From the NCBI GenBank assembly GCA_003586115.2, contig QVOM02000115.1, positions 9,063,980-9,127,979 of the forward strand: a DNA stretch of 64,000 nucleotides, given 5' to 3'. Made by a program: the position numbers and the translations under genes. The first letter of the stretch is position 1. The number at the start of each line of letters is the position of its first letter. Below are positions 24,901-36,769 of this stretch, in pieces. A model generated the notes under the pieces. It saw nothing but the letters and a program-made list of their open reading frames with translations, was not told where the DNA came from and did no database searches. Origin of the DNA: Salvator merianae. Taxonomy: Eukaryota > Chordata > Lepidosauria > Squamata > Teiidae.

Positions 24901-25783
24901 AAACTAGAGTATTTTCTCTCCCCCCAATCCTCTCTCTGTGCTTAGCTGTACTGTGTGTGTGCCCCATACTCATCTGACAACACCAGGTGTAGATCGTTAT
25001 TCTTGTATTTTATCTTGTATTTTTATTACTTGTAGTGATATTGATATAATCTGTTTGATTAATCAACAAAGGTTTGAGAAACTGGCAGACTAGATATGAG
25101 TAGGAGCTTTTGTTTACAATGAATACAAATTACTAAAACAAATTGTTGGAAGAACACTGCTGTTCTCTGAAGAGAACTTGAAACCAAAAGCTTAAAATCC
25201 TTCCAGCCATTGGCATCAAATTTTGTGGATGGTGGAGATTAAGTCAAGCCCTTATTGGCAGGAGCTCTTAGTGTCAAGCGGCATAAGACAACCTCACAGC
25301 TTGATTAATCTAATCAACTTTGTGACAATAGCAGTTGTTGCTGATGAAGGATCTCTGTTGCTATGACAGACTGTGATTCCTATAATTCTTTTGGGCCTTG
25401 TTCCTATCTACAAGTATTAGTTTGGTCCTTCAGCTAATCCTTGAAGAAGACCTAGGTCACATGATTAAAGTTAATCCGGACTTAATCAGTTCAACACAGA
25501 CTGACTCTGCAGGAGGCAATGTCTCTAAAGGGCTTTCAGCCTGAGGCAAGGCCTCATGTAGATCCAACAGAATGTGTCAGACGAAAATGTGATGAACTGG
25601 AAGGACAGAGAGCCTGAATAACCTGAGTCCTTCATTCTATTAAAAAGAAAAAAGGTACTATCCTACTGCCTGGCAAGTTTGGGGTGGAATGGGGGAACTA
25701 GCTGGAGTGTTTGGAATTGCTCCCTTTCCTTAAGGTTTAGGAGGTATTTAGATGTTTGCTTTTAGCTTTTATTTCATTTGGTG
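24901..25783. other. Unannotated DNA
   Basis: No recognised gene or repeat. Confidence 0.4.
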
Positions 25784-25788
25784 ATTTT

Positions 25789-25968
25789 GGGCCTTTCTGC
25801 ACTTGGACTTATTCCAGATTATATCTCAGAATAGAGACCTGCCATCTGCATGCTAGTGCAGACTGTGGTAGGCCCTGGGCAAGACCTTTTATAGTTTGCA
25901 ATAGCGCGTGGATGGCAGGTCCCTATTCCGGGATATAATCCACAATAAGGCCAAGCGCAGAAAGGGAC
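25789..25968. mobile_element. Palindromic MITE, subfamily A, copy 2 (180 bp)
   Basis: The element is nearly a full-length palindrome. It opens gggcctttctgcacttgg and closes with ccaagcgcagaaagggac. The inner arms pair too (ttatatctcagaatagagacc with ggtccctattccgggatataa). It is flanked by perfect 5-bp direct repeats ATTTT at 25784-25788 and 25969-25973. The open frames read through both strands are by-products of the palindrome. Confidence 0.85.
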
Positions 25969-26126
25969 ATTTTCTTGCTTGTCTGCTAAATCTTGGATAA
26001 GACTGTTCATTTTAAGGGAAGTGTATTATTTCCCACCTGCAAGTTTCTGCCTGTTACTTTCTTTTCCAAAAGTGTTAAAGGAGTCTGTGTGTTTGGTTTC
26101 CCTGTTATTCAAGGATGAAGGGTAGG

Positions 26127-26745
26127 CTGAGGGTGTGTTCAGACTAGGTATTTCAGTCACCTTCTGGGAGAATATGACTGAGGGGGGCACACAGGAAATA
26201 AGAAAATTCACTTTACCCCACCTCCAAGTCTGTAAATATTCACTCCTTCAACAGCCGGGAGAAAAGAACTCTCAGGTACCCTTAGAGCTGAGTGGGGAGC
26301 ACCTCCACCAATCACAGCCTTACAGGAACCCATTGGACAATCAGACAGGGAGGGAGGGGCATCAACGAGCTCTTGCCGGCAACAGGAACTTTTGAACTCC
26401 ATTAAACAGATCTGCAAAAACAACTCCTATCCTGCCTTCTTTAGATTAGAAAAGCACACTGGATTTCTTATAACGAGTGTGGGGAAAGAAAGAGACTTGA
26501 CGTTTCTTTTGTAAACAAAAAAATCTGTCAGTTAGGGACTTGGAAGCTGCTTCAGCAGAGTGGGAGGGATTCATACCCAGTGGTCAATCAGTGAGCAGCA
26601 CCCTTTGTAGGCTGTACCACGGATGAGTGTTGAATCAGCCCAACGGGTAACTGTGTTTGGAAGACTTTTTTTCTGTGCACCCAAGAATTATTTGTTCCCT
26701 TTTTTCAGGTGGTTTTAAAAATTGCTAGTCTGAACACACCCTGAG
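26127..26745. mobile_element. 609-bp non-autonomous DNA transposon with perfect TIRs and CTGAG duplication
   Basis: The left end ggtgtgttcagactag (26132-26147) is mirrored perfectly at 26725-26740. A 5-bp direct repeat CTGAG flanks both ends (26127-26131 and 26741-26745). The match can be extended to an 18-bp TIR starting AGGG, in which case the duplication is ambiguous. hAT elements often begin CAGGG but duplicate 8 bp, so the superfamily is left open. No transposase is encoded; internal open frames have no domain. Confidence 0.88.
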
Positions 26746-26749
26746 TGTT

Positions 26750-27780
26750 TCTGTGCTTTTCTCTATTAAATTCTGTGATATGGCATTTGAGAGTCACATT
26801 ACTGCCTTTGGCTAAGTACTTTACTTTCTGACTACTCAAACTCCTCCATGTGCTGTTTATTCTTGCTGTGCTTACAACAGTTCCTCTGACTTTTGAAAGG
26901 GCCCATGTAGCTACACAAAGGTTGGGGAACAATGCTGCAAGATCTCCTTCCCTCCTTCCCCCTATCTTTCTCCTTCCATCCATTACAAGCTCTATCTACT
27001 GAAATGGCTTCTTCTATACAACCATCACAGAAATAGCACTCCTGTCCTGTTTTCCATATGACAATCCTAAAGTACTTCTAGTACTTCATTTTGTTCTAGA
27101 GCTTCTTGCAAAAGCTTTTCTCCTTCATCCTTGACTGTAAATCTACCTGAGAGGGATGGGGAAGACTTGAAGAATGAGTCCTCTATGTGGAAGTCTATCA
27201 GTGATGTAAAGGGGAAGGGTTGGTCATTTTGTAAAAATTCTTGGGGTAGGTGTCAATGGACAAAAAGTTTAAGAACCTATGAAGTAGGGTTTAGAGCAAC
27301 AGTAGTCTGCAGATCAAGGTAACAATTGAAAACCTTGTTTTCGGCTACTCAGTCTGTGACTTTTTACATAATAGACTGTGCACTTATTTCGGCCGTTAAA
27401 AGCAAAGCTTACGGGTGTGCTGAAAACTGCAAGTGGGTTGGAGATGTGCCTGTGAAGCAAAATCTATGATATCTGTGCAAGGATAAACTATTTCTGGCTT
27501 AATTAAAACTTGGTAGTCCCACCGAGGGCTAACCTGCAGTCTTTAGTCCCTTTTCAATAGGAGTTTGGGAATTCCCCTGCTGATTACTGTTATATACATG
27601 TCTATATGCCACATGCGAGCAATTTATCTGAACTTTTTCAGATATTTGTACAGGACTGTATAGACTCGTACCTGGTTCAATGATCTGTACTGGATGGGGC
27701 AGAACCTCTCGTAAAAGAGCGGGTATTGAGTTTGGATTTAGTCCTGAATTGTCAGTGGAAGCCTAAAAGACCTTGTTGTC
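26750..27780. other. Unannotated DNA
   Basis: No gene, RNA or repeat family is recognised. Confidence 0.4.
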
Positions 27781-27782
27781 CA

Positions 27783-27960
27783 GGGCTGCATCCACACACA
27801 TTAAAAAAGCAGCTGAAAAGAAGCTCAGAGAAGTTAGCTTCTGGGCACTAGTGGTCCCGTTCTATCTCTGATCCACATTAAAGTCTAAAGAATGCACTTT
27901 GGAAGTGCATTTTCTATCCTTGCATGTGGATTAGAGGCATTAGCGTATGGATGCTGCCAT
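27783..27960. mobile_element. Palindromic MITE (GCTGCATCCACAC terminus)
   Basis: The left end gggctgcatccacacaca is matched by the inverted right end gtatggatgctgcc. Inner arms ctgatccacatt and atgtggattagag also pair, and the centre is a perfect hairpin (aatgcactt, tgg, aagtgcatt). No coding capacity. It appears once in this window. Confidence 0.6.
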
Positions 27961-28134
27961 CTCTAAGCCACTCTTGAGCAGCTTTTATTTTTTTACTGTG
28001 CATAGATACAGCTCAGTATCTTATGTGTAATACTCTCATTTGAACTAAGGGGATTTACTGTCTGTTAGACTGGCCTTGAAAATCATCTGGAAGCTGCAAT
28101 TGGTTCATTATGTAGCCATCTATTTATAGTATGT

Positions 28135-28400
28135 TTGTACAAGTGAAGTCACATCTCACCTATCCTTCAGTTGCTGTACTGGCTGTCAGGATTTTAGTTA
28201 TAAAGAGTCTGGGATCTCAGACTGAAGGAAGTCCATGTACTGAGAATATGAATTAAGTCCTTTGCAGTGTTGGCAGCTGGACTGTGGAACTCCCTACCAG
28301 TCGAGGCCAGAATATAACAACAGAACAGCTGCTTTTAGAATATCTCTAGAAATGTGTCTTTCACCAATCCAAGGCATTTGTGCAATAAAATGAATTACAC
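28135..28400 (+). mobile_element. L2-like LINE ORF2 C-terminal fragment
   Basis: Plus-strand frames give a HWLPV-like block (about 28.17 kb) and then VLAAGLWNSLPVEARI (about 28267-28314), the conserved LWNSLP motif near the C-terminus of L2-like and related LINE ORF2 proteins. Frameshifts and stops are frequent. The 3' tail is not recognisable. Confidence 0.55.
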
Positions 28401-28696
28401 TTACCACTTGTTTGACTCTTCAGCTTGATTCTCAAAAACAACCATGTAATATATTTCATGTCATGCCTATTGAAAACTGAAGGCTATGGGAACCATTGAG
28501 GCCCAGTCTATGAATGTAAGTTGATAATGCCACAGTGGAAAGACCCACACAAACAATGGAAGTCAAAGACAGCATGGAGGAGAGGCCCAGACAATGAATA
28601 AGTCAGTAGTGCTGTGAAGGGGGAAGCCAATTAACCAGTGTAAGTCAGTAGTGTTAGAGAAGCCAAATCACATTACAGAAAACATCGACTGTAGAA

Positions 28697-28912
28697 GACT
28701 GTGATCAGCCATAGCCAAAAAAAGCATCTCTGAGGCATCTGATTGAAGGCACTGAGGTGGGATTGTTTACACATCAGTCTGCCCCTCCCGCATCCCATGA
28801 ACATTCTATGGTAGAAAAGGTGGATTAGAGAAGGTTGGGGCCACGAGGGCCACACACTGTCTCTCCGAGGCACCTCTGAGGCATCCCTTTTGCTATGACT
28901 GATCACAGCCTT
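28697..28912. mobile_element. MITE, TGATCAG-terminus family, copy 1
   Basis: Terminal inverted repeats of roughly 40 bp: the left arm contains gactgtgatcagccatagcc...gcatctctgaggc; the right arm reads cctctgaggcatccc...gctatgactgatcacagcc. A second copy in the opposite orientation lies at 55,826-56,031. No coding capacity. No clear target-site duplication could be identified. Confidence 0.72.
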
Positions 28913-29129
28913 AAACCAAAAACATGCTGTGCATAGGATTGCTGTATTTTTACCAACCAGTCACCAGTTACCAACCAGTAGTCCAGAAGCCTCTTTGTAA
29001 AATGGCTAATCAGATGCTTATGGGAAACCCACAAGTGGCACAAGAGCATGGTATCCAGCATCTGATCTTCAGAGGCAAAACATCTCCAACCAGTGGAACA
29101 CAGCAAAGGCGGTCCAGGTATTTTAAATG

Positions 29130-29300
29130 GAAGACATTTTTATTTTTATTTTTTATTTTATTTTTGTTCTTCTTTCAAGAGCTCAGAATGGTGAATGTCT
29201 TATCCTGCCAAGAATAGTGAATGGCTCAAGGTCACCCATGAGCTTTCATGAATCTTCCAGTTCCTAGGCCAGCACCATAGCCACTGTGCCATGCTGACTT
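29130..29300 (-). mobile_element. tRNA-derived SINE with internal deletion, minus strand
   Basis: Read on the minus strand it begins agtcagcatggcacagtggc (A-box-like), continues through a gtgctggcctagg segment to gctcatgggtgaccttgagcc, and ends in an A/T-rich tail (the ttttatttt run at 29136-29166). The gggtgaccttggxcca block is typical of one class of squamate tRNA SINEs. The B-box region (ggttcgaatcc) is deleted, so the copy could not be transcribed by Pol III from internal signals. Confidence 0.65.
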
Positions 29301-29304
29301 TCAG

Positions 29305-30365
29305 TTTTGAAGTGCTATCAGAAGAGGGATCTGAACTGGAATACATCCACTGTATTTGTCAAGAGCACCATTTACAGGCTCAAATTAGGAAAGTACAATG
29401 ACACAGAGACTTTCAGCTCTAGCAGCATGTCAGAGATTATTGGTAAGAAAGAAAGTGCACGCAAAGTCATATGTACTTCAGCAACAGCCCTTCCTACTCC
29501 TGTCACACAAATCATTGCATAGACATTGCACAAACCAGGTCAGCACTGAGGTCCAGAACTAGGCTAATTAAAACTAACCATCACTTCTTCTCTGTTTGTG
29601 ACAAGCAAACACTGGATCTGTAAGATAAGCAAATATAACAACAAAACACCTGCTTTTAGAATATCTCTAGAAAGTTATCTTTCCAAGCTCAAGGCATTTT
29701 TCTGGTCACTGACACAGAGTAAGACAGCAGAGCAGATGCTATCCTTACAGTAATCAAATGGCTACTTAGTCCAATTCTATTGTAAAGATAATCAAAAATA
29801 GAAGGAGCAGGAATTTTAATTCGTCTGGCGACAACTTTTCACACAAAGGTGAGGTATGCTTATCTTTCAGTTGGAGCCACTATTGCTCAATTAGCTTATA
29901 TACATTTTATGTAAATTTGAATTATCCCCCTTTTTGTGTGTGTGATATAGCCTCTAAATAACTTCCCAAAGGCAGAGCTCACAATAAACCTGAAAACTTC
30001 CCAGGCTCATCTGTGTCACTTGACTATCTGCTGCTCAATTTATTGAGGATGCTTAAAAATAAAAAGAGAGAGAGAAAACCCAGATCTTCCCTCAAAAAAC
30101 CCAAATCCATACCCATACCATAGTGCAGTGTGTGCGTTTTAAAGTCTTTCTTCTTCCCTTTGACAACCAAGTGTTCTTTCTAATAGACACTGTTTTGCAA
30201 ATAGTATCCTGATTGTGGTTGATTGCCCCCCTGCCAAAACACTAGTTTTTATTATTGTGATTGTTGTTGGGATTAATAAGAAATCCATTCCCAAATCAGT
30301 TTTCTGAAAATGATAAGCTTTTATTAGGACATTTGGATGATACTCTTGAAGTCTGTGTAGTCCTG
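29305..30365. other. Unannotated DNA
   Basis: No recognised gene or repeat family. The segment at 29.62-29.70 kb repeats a short string also present near 28.33 kb (gcttttagaatatctctagaaa), suggesting a shared old repeat not otherwise identified. Confidence 0.4.
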
Positions 30366-30370
30366 CATCA

Positions 30371-30801
30371 CTTAGGACCTTTCTGCACTTACTGGTAAAC
30401 CGGTACAGCGTGAGACCTAGACTTCTCTGTTCCCCTGCTAGCATGCTCCATCCATATTGAATGGAGTATAGACCAGTATACGTGGTCCAAAATGGTTTTT
30501 TAAAAAGATTTACCTCAGTCTACTCATAAGTAAACCTGCCCAGGTAGGCATGCAGAAGGGCACATGCCTCCACGGGCTACTTTAGCAGGAGGACCCATTT
30601 CTGCGATGCACCAAATTGTGCTGCCAAAATGGGTCCCCTGCTGGATTTGAGTCCTTGCAGCAGGCTAGAGTTGTCCTGGAACAGCCATCCCAGGTGCGGA
30701 CTTGTTCTGGAACATCTGTACTGATCTAGCTGGGAACCATTCCAACTGAAACCGTTCCAGCTGGAGCAGTCCAGACCAGATTGGCATAAAAAGGACCTTA
30801 G
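30371..30801. mobile_element. MITE, CTTTCTGCAC family (subfamily B), 421 bp with CTTAG duplication
   Basis: The element body 30376-30796 starts gacctttctgcacttac and ends gcataaaaaggac, flanked by perfect 5-bp direct repeats CTTAG (30371-30375 and 30797-30801). The centre carries the module gtgctgccaaaatgggtccc, found in the copies near 1.1, 21.4 and 63.85 kb. Several paired words (aaccggtac, ggttccagctgg) suggest further folding. No transposase. Confidence 0.7.
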
Positions 30802-31149
30802 CTACATTTGATGGCTGCTTCTCCTCCCTTCAGCTAAATAATTTGATAGGAATTGTGCATTATTAAGCTGGTATTTGACTACTGTACTGGATACATGATA
30901 CAATGTGTACTTGAAGCAACATGGAATTACTGACATTATCCAAAATTAGCTATTTGAATGTATAAACTACGGCCCCGTGATGTTAGATATGCATAATTGG
31001 AAAAAGGGATGAGCTTGCTAGCTACTTTGCTTACCACTTACATTCTCTTCCCATTTAGGAGGAATGATATTTGAATTGGAGAGTCTGTTTTACTCCTGGA
31101 GGTTCTCTACATAATTTAGTATTGTGTTCATTCAAAGTACCAAGTCATA

Positions 31150-31990
31150 CAGGAAATCTGTATAAGCGAAGCAAGTTCTTGCTATAATTGTAAGAGTTAC
31201 AATGCTGCCATAGAAGTTCTCTAAGCTGAATCTTATTTCAGCAGATGTTTCACCCCTAAGCTAGGTAGCATCATCAATGCAAATGCTCTTTCTTGGTTGG
31301 CAGTAGAATATATATACGTGTGTTCCTACTGTATGATTGGTGATAGCTTTCTGTTGAGTTGATGTGTTCATTTTCCCTTTACTGGTTGTCTTTGGAGATT
31401 GTTCTTTGTTAAGCTGAACTGCTAATCCTTTCTGATCATTGGAAGTGACTTTCTCTTCCTAAATGCTCATAGACTCTAGGGGGATTAGGTGAAGGTCAAG
31501 GAGGTGCAAAGCTAATCCTCTGTTGGATAGTTGTTCTTTCTGAAGTAATTTCCTGTGTTGCGTTTTGACTTGTTCCCTTTAAGTTATCCATAAATGGGGA
31601 CTACATATGTGTGTCTGTTGATAACAAATTTGTCTGATGTTTCCAAAGATTTTCTTGCTTTCTTTGATTTGGTCTATTCTAGTATTTCTACAGTTTTCTA
31701 GTTGAACCTGTAATTAATTTCATCTGTATGTAGAGCAATTAAAGATTTTTCATCATGTCTAGTTGATGTTCCTGAATGCATTCTGCTACTCTTTTGCTAG
31801 CTTATTTTATTTTATGGTGATCACACTCTAGGCATTTTATTTTGTAGACCACTCCAGTTTTGTCTTCTTTGAATACTAGGTCTTTAGGTTTGCAAAAATG
31901 TGTTTTCGAGGGATTTGGTCAGTTTGTGTGCCACAGATATTCTAAGAGGTTGAAACAGTCTGTTAGTTGTTTCTGATACATTTGTACTGG
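31150..31990 (-). pseudogene. Penelope-like retroelement relic (GIY-YIG endonuclease end and 3' region)
   Basis: Minus-strand translation gives, with few frame changes, KLTKSLENTFLQ, then DKTGVVYKIKCLECDHH, then RVAECIQEHQLDMMK and LHTDEINYRFN, matching the GIY-YIG-type endonuclease of Penelope-like elements (VYKIxCxxCxxxYIGxTGRxLxxRxxEH). The YIGETGR segment itself is eroded (about 31.80 kb). Downstream on the same strand lies a segment with a hammerhead-ribozyme-like core (31240-31280). Stops indicate an inactive copy. Confidence 0.68.
31240..31280 (-). ncRNA. Possible decayed hammerhead ribozyme core in Penelope-like element
   Basis: On the minus strand the order is TTGATGA, then stem-loop tgctacctagcttaggggt, then GAAAC, then atctgctg. 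A hammerhead needs CUGANGA, helix II, GAAA, helix III and UH. The first C is T here, and helix II keeps only CCTA/TAGG pairing fully, with the outer pairs weakened. Penelope-like elements are known to carry hammerhead motifs. The copy is probably inactive; chance resemblance cannot be excluded. Confidence 0.4.
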
Positions 31991-31999
31991 TGACACTAC

Positions 32000-32480
32000 C
32001 TAGCCTGATTCAACTCTCAGAACACCTATGATTCCGTAAAGCAAGTTCCTAACGTAGAGATCTGCCTCACTTTGCAGAGAGCAATGAGTATAGCAGTGTT
32101 CATAAGCAGATCCATGGCATAGATCTCCATTCTCTTTTATGTAATTCTAATCTCATGGGGGGGTTCAGATCCCTAAATAAAGCTTTAAAGTTGCAGTGAT
32201 TAAGAAGTGGTCCTTAACCAGAGCTAAGGAGCATTTGAAAAAAGGAATCTTTTTCCTTAAGTTCATAGGGACATAAATACCATTGGCAAATGAAATTCTG
32301 GGACAGATATTAGAAGACTTATTTAGTTTTTCTGAATGTCAAACTATAAGTATAAATTGCACTTAAGGTTTTCAGACTGTTTGGGGGCATTTAAAATTAG
32401 AGCTGGCTCTAGGGGAAAGTTTATAAATATTTTATTTCATGCAAAATAAGTGGATCAGGCAAATATTTTCCCCCTATTAA
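32000..32480. other. Unannotated DNA
   Basis: No recognised repeat or gene. Confidence 0.4.
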
Positions 32481-32489
32481 TCTGGATTG

Positions 32490-33310
32490 TTTAGAAGACA
32501 CAGACCTTACCATGCCTGTAATTATATTTATGTGCAACAGCCTTCTCTGTTACAACTATTCCTACAACTACTTTCCCATATCCCCAGCACTGAAAATTAT
32601 TGAGTTAGGTTTGCTGCATCTGCAGATTAGAAAACATGACAAGATTGCTATATTAATGCTGAAGGCATTCAGATATCTCCGCCATATTGATCACATTGCT
32701 GAGCCAGGGCAAGTTCAATTAATTTGTATTAAAATTTCTTCCCATCTCATTGGTTTTAATAAATCAATACGAACTGGAGCCTTAGCTCCAGTGCAGCTAA
32801 TTATGGCATGAGAGGACTGATGCTTTTTAGTGAGAGATTTTATAGAAGAATTAAAGCAGCCTGTGGGAAGTAGACTGTTTTCATAATGTTATTAGGCTTC
32901 TCTGTTCAAGGTCCTTCAATAGAAATAGCGACTTCCTCTTGGATACACATGTAGCAGTCAGAAAATCACAACCTATAAATTGCTTGTGTCAGTGAGAAGC
33001 AATTTTGAAACATGTGAGAGATCACCATAACAGCCCTATTTGTATGTGTTACATGATAGCAAATACAGGCTTGTTAGAGGACGTGCCAGGCATGGTATTA
33101 GCAAATGCTACCCTCTGAGTTTCTGGCTATCCAAACAGATTAGACCATGTTTCCCCAGATTAGATCCTCACTGTATGTCTAACGATTCCTCTGCTTTGCC
33201 GTCAGCTGTCTAATTAGCTCAAAGACTTCCTTCATTGATGAACCATTGCTCTATTCACCCTATTAAGCAGTCATGAACTTGGGCAAATACTTGCTCTTCA
33301 CACATGCTTG
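32490..33310. other. Candidate conserved non-coding region
   Basis: Repeat-free, AT-rich, CpG-poor sequence with clustered homeodomain-type cores (caattaatttgtatt, gtctaattagctc, ctaattatggc), a cattggttttaat CCAAT-type motif and long stop-poor stretches that do not look like exons. A 99-aa frame at 32512-32811 has no domain. The texture fits vertebrate enhancer-type conserved elements, but conservation is not demonstrated here. Confidence 0.28.
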
Positions 33311-33319
33311 ATGTAAAAT

Positions 33320-36285
33320 AAGTGTTTTGAGACTGCCCTTCCTCACAGTAACAAAATGCTTTTTGTTATTGCTAGCAATACACATGACCTGGAACCGTTC
33401 CTGCCTTTACAGAACCTCAGAATTGAAGGCAGCATTCAAATCTGTGGATGCTACACGTGGCCCGTGTCTTGAGAGAGCTCTCTATCAATTTAGCAAACAA
33501 GCGGTGCCAAAATGAAACAAAACAGTGATCAGTTGTTGATCTTCCTCTTTATTTCGGGAGGTCAATATGTCCCAACCGTATTAAGAGCTTTCCGAGTGAA
33601 GGGATCAACACTTTTACTGCATTCTGGTTTGGATTTATGTTTCTTATATAGAGAGAGGATTCTTAAAATTTTTTTACATAGAAACCTTGGAAGTGCTAAA
33701 AGTGTTTCATCAGAGGCGCTTCAATGTCTTGGGAGGGTTAGGCATGGTCTGCTTCCTTATGTTATTGGCTAAAAATTATCTTTGATGCACCAGATGAAGG
33801 GTTTTTATTTCATTTTTATAAAGCAAGCAGAGATGTGGTTAAATGTTTACAAGCATATGGCATTTTTCCTATATTTTTCTACAGACTTTCTTTTAACACA
33901 AAGGATAGACAAGGCAAAACAGCTTGTTAAATATTGCTTACGTGATATTGATTTCTTGAACACTGAAATAAGTTAGTATATTCCACCATCTGCAGCAGGA
34001 ATGGTACTATCCCCTATTTATGGATGTGCAAACTATTTAGCTATTATAGTAGTGTCAAAGTATAGGTTTTTATTTACATGGACTAGGTGAAACACACCCA
34101 ACCACTCTCCGCTGATGGAAATTTTAAAGATGTCTCAGGTAATGAAGGACCCTGCCCTTGTTGGATCGTAGAAGGTGATCTATTCTATTATTTATTTTTC
34201 CTTTTCCTTTTAGATAGAGATATCCATTGCGAGTTATTAGAGAACATCATGCTGAGAGTCCCAGGAAGACAATTGTCTTGATACTTAATATTATTCTCAG
34301 CTGGAAGCTATAGAAAAATAACAGAAATTGTAGCAAAATGTTTGATAGCAGCGGACAAAACAAGGAAACATTTCTTAAACTAAGCTGTTCTGTATATTTT
34401 GTTGCCAACAGTGGAATTTTTGAGAATACCATCTGCTTTTGTAATGTTTATATATAGGTTGATGACCACAAATTAATAAAATAATAGTTATGCTTTTTGT
34501 TGTTGTTTTCTTAAAAACAAGATAGAGCCTCTCCGTATATCTTTGTATTTTGTACAGAAAACATTCTTGACAATATAACAAGCTGGAGCCCAGAAAGGAA
34601 ATGACCCAGGACAACCAGTGCCCAGATTAATCACCATTATTACGAATAATAAATTTTTTTGTATTGGATTGCTTATTTATTATATTGTTTCAGGTTTTGT
34701 TCTGTGAATTTTAAATATTTTAACTAAATTTTCACAAGTTCTACCAAGAAAGGTAAATAATAACAAACACAATAAAAATATTACTAATTCAGAACTCTTT
34801 CTTCATTCATTTACAGGATCCTCACACTTTTCTCAGTGTTCTAAGAGAAAAATATAGGAACCTTTGATCACTACTGTCTACTGAAATAGGTAAGAAATAG
34901 GCTAAATTGCAAGCCTTATATGAACCGTGTGAACTTGTTATCTTTCAGGTATTGCTAATCTCCAGTTCCTCAGTGTCCAGCAGTATAGCTAAAAGCAGGA
35001 AACCTGGTTTTGTTTTTAATTATTTTTTAAAATTTTATCATTTCATGGTATCAAGTATGGTCGTCCACTCCTTTCTTGGGTTTGTTGTTTTTCATGCGTC
35101 TTAAGAATGTTCAAGAGAATGTGTCTCAAGAGAAGCTCAACTGATAGCCATTTTTTAAAAAAATCTTATATGATCCCACTTATAAATGCAGTACTCCTTC
35201 AATTTATGTGTGAATTAGGTTCTCTGAAAACAGCATGTAAAGTAGTCTGTAAATTGAGCAATTAGCTGTTATGTAAAACTGGGGCTAGGGAAACAATGGC
35301 TAAAACTTCTAATGACTTACATTTTTTTCCTTCTCTGTTTAATCAATGAGCTTATAAATGACTGAAACCTCCTTTTCCTATCTCTCTCCTTCAGCCACTG
35401 AAAGCCCTACTTCCTGCATTGAACAGGAAGTTGAACTTCATGACTAGTTCCCAACTCTTTGATTCCCCTTGAAGGCTAGAGCAGGGTCATCCTGTGGAGC
35501 AGGAGGGTCTAGTAGTCCCTCAGTATCATCAGCCATAGTAGCAGCAACAAAGAAGAGTTTTAAAATAGGCAAATTATGCCCGAGGAGAGATAGATTGGCC
35601 CAGATCGTGCTCACCCAAGGTGCTGTCCATAGAGAGAGACCTGAGAAGGTCAACAATAAGCATGGGCTGAACAAGAGAGCAGCAGAAGATTTAGTAAAGC
35701 TCATGTCATTACTCCAGGGATGGGTAGGCTTGGCAAATAGTGGTGGCAAAAGATTAGAAAGTCTTTGTTCTCAACAGAAACTCACAGGAGGTTGAGGGAA
35801 ACTAGCAGGGGCCTAACACAGCCATCTCAAGACAGCCTGAGCTTTGCGAGGCTTATCAGCCTCAGGGGTGAGAAACATGTCGTGAGAGAAGATGAAGTGT
35901 GTCACCAGGACCTAATAGCCAAAGATCTCTTTGAGCCAGCCACCTGCTGAAAAAGCCTTTTAAATGAGAAGGGCTTTCCAAAAACTCCAAAGAGAATAAA
36001 GGCTCTGCACACTCTCTTCCAGAACCAAAAAGAAAAGAAAAAGAAAATCCATAAGCCTTCTGAAAGGTCACTCTGTGTAATTACTTGCTGTGGCAAAATG
36101 CATTATATTGAAACTGTAGTGGGGAGATGTAAATCAAGAGGGCTCAGTATTTGTCAGAGGTATTATATCAAAACCATGCAAACAGAATCCACATAAATTG
36201 AGACACTACTGTATTAATAATCTTACTACTTCAAACGTTTCACCAGTCAGCCAACTCAGAATGCACATTCGTTTTTTTTCCTGGC
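33320..36285. other. Unannotated DNA
   Basis: No recognised gene or transposon. Overlapping open frames at 35,444-35,795 on opposite strands (108 and 101 aa) were inspected and show no domain, so they are not called. Confidence 0.4.
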
Positions 36286-36287
36286 AG

Positions 36288-36500
36288 TACTTTACTTTAC
36301 TTTAATTTCAGTTTCTACCCTGCCCTATACCGAGAGGTCCCAGGGTGGCTTACAAAACATACTAAAAAACTATTACAATAAAACATCATGAAAATGTTAT
36401 AAAACAACATAAAACATACAAATAGCATTACAAAGCTTATAAAACTATACAATAAAAAATAATATGAAAACATTATAGAAATATTATAAAAAATATTACA
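36288..36500 (-). mobile_element. L2-like LINE 3' terminus, minus strand
   Basis: The plus strand has ctttactttaatttcag, then accctgccctataccgagag, then gtcccagggtggcttacaa, the reverse complement of the terminus seen at about 40,220-40,265 (cttgagacctccgggtataggg). An A-rich, degenerate segment with repeated aaaacat/ataaaac units follows to about 36,500. No coding part is retained. Confidence 0.55.
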
Positions 36501-36730
36501 TGCCCCACCACCACCACAGCCCACAGTAGTAATTATCTGTTGCACAATGGAGTTTTATCAGAAGGATCTTCAAAGATACTTCTTTCATCGTTGAAGACAT
36601 TGCAAGTTATTGTCTACAATCTGAGCATGTCTACTCAGAGGTCAGTCCCACTGTGTTCAGTGGCATTCCCAGGAAGGCAAATGTAGGATCACAGTCTTTG
36701 AAGTCCATGTTTATATGATTTTGGGCACAT

Positions 36731-36767
36731 CTCCCTCCCTCCCTCCCTCCCTCCCTCCCTCCCTCCC
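36731..36767. repeat. (CCCT)n microsatellite
   Basis: Perfect tetranucleotide run of about nine units. The complementary strand gives a G/R/E repeat open frame that is spurious. Confidence 0.97.
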
Positions 36768-36769
36768 TT

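Noticed and set aside
35444..35795. Overlapping 108-aa and 101-aa open frames on opposite strands
   Set aside because: No recognisable domain, no splice or promoter context; mirrored frames in a slightly GC-richer patch are expected by chance.
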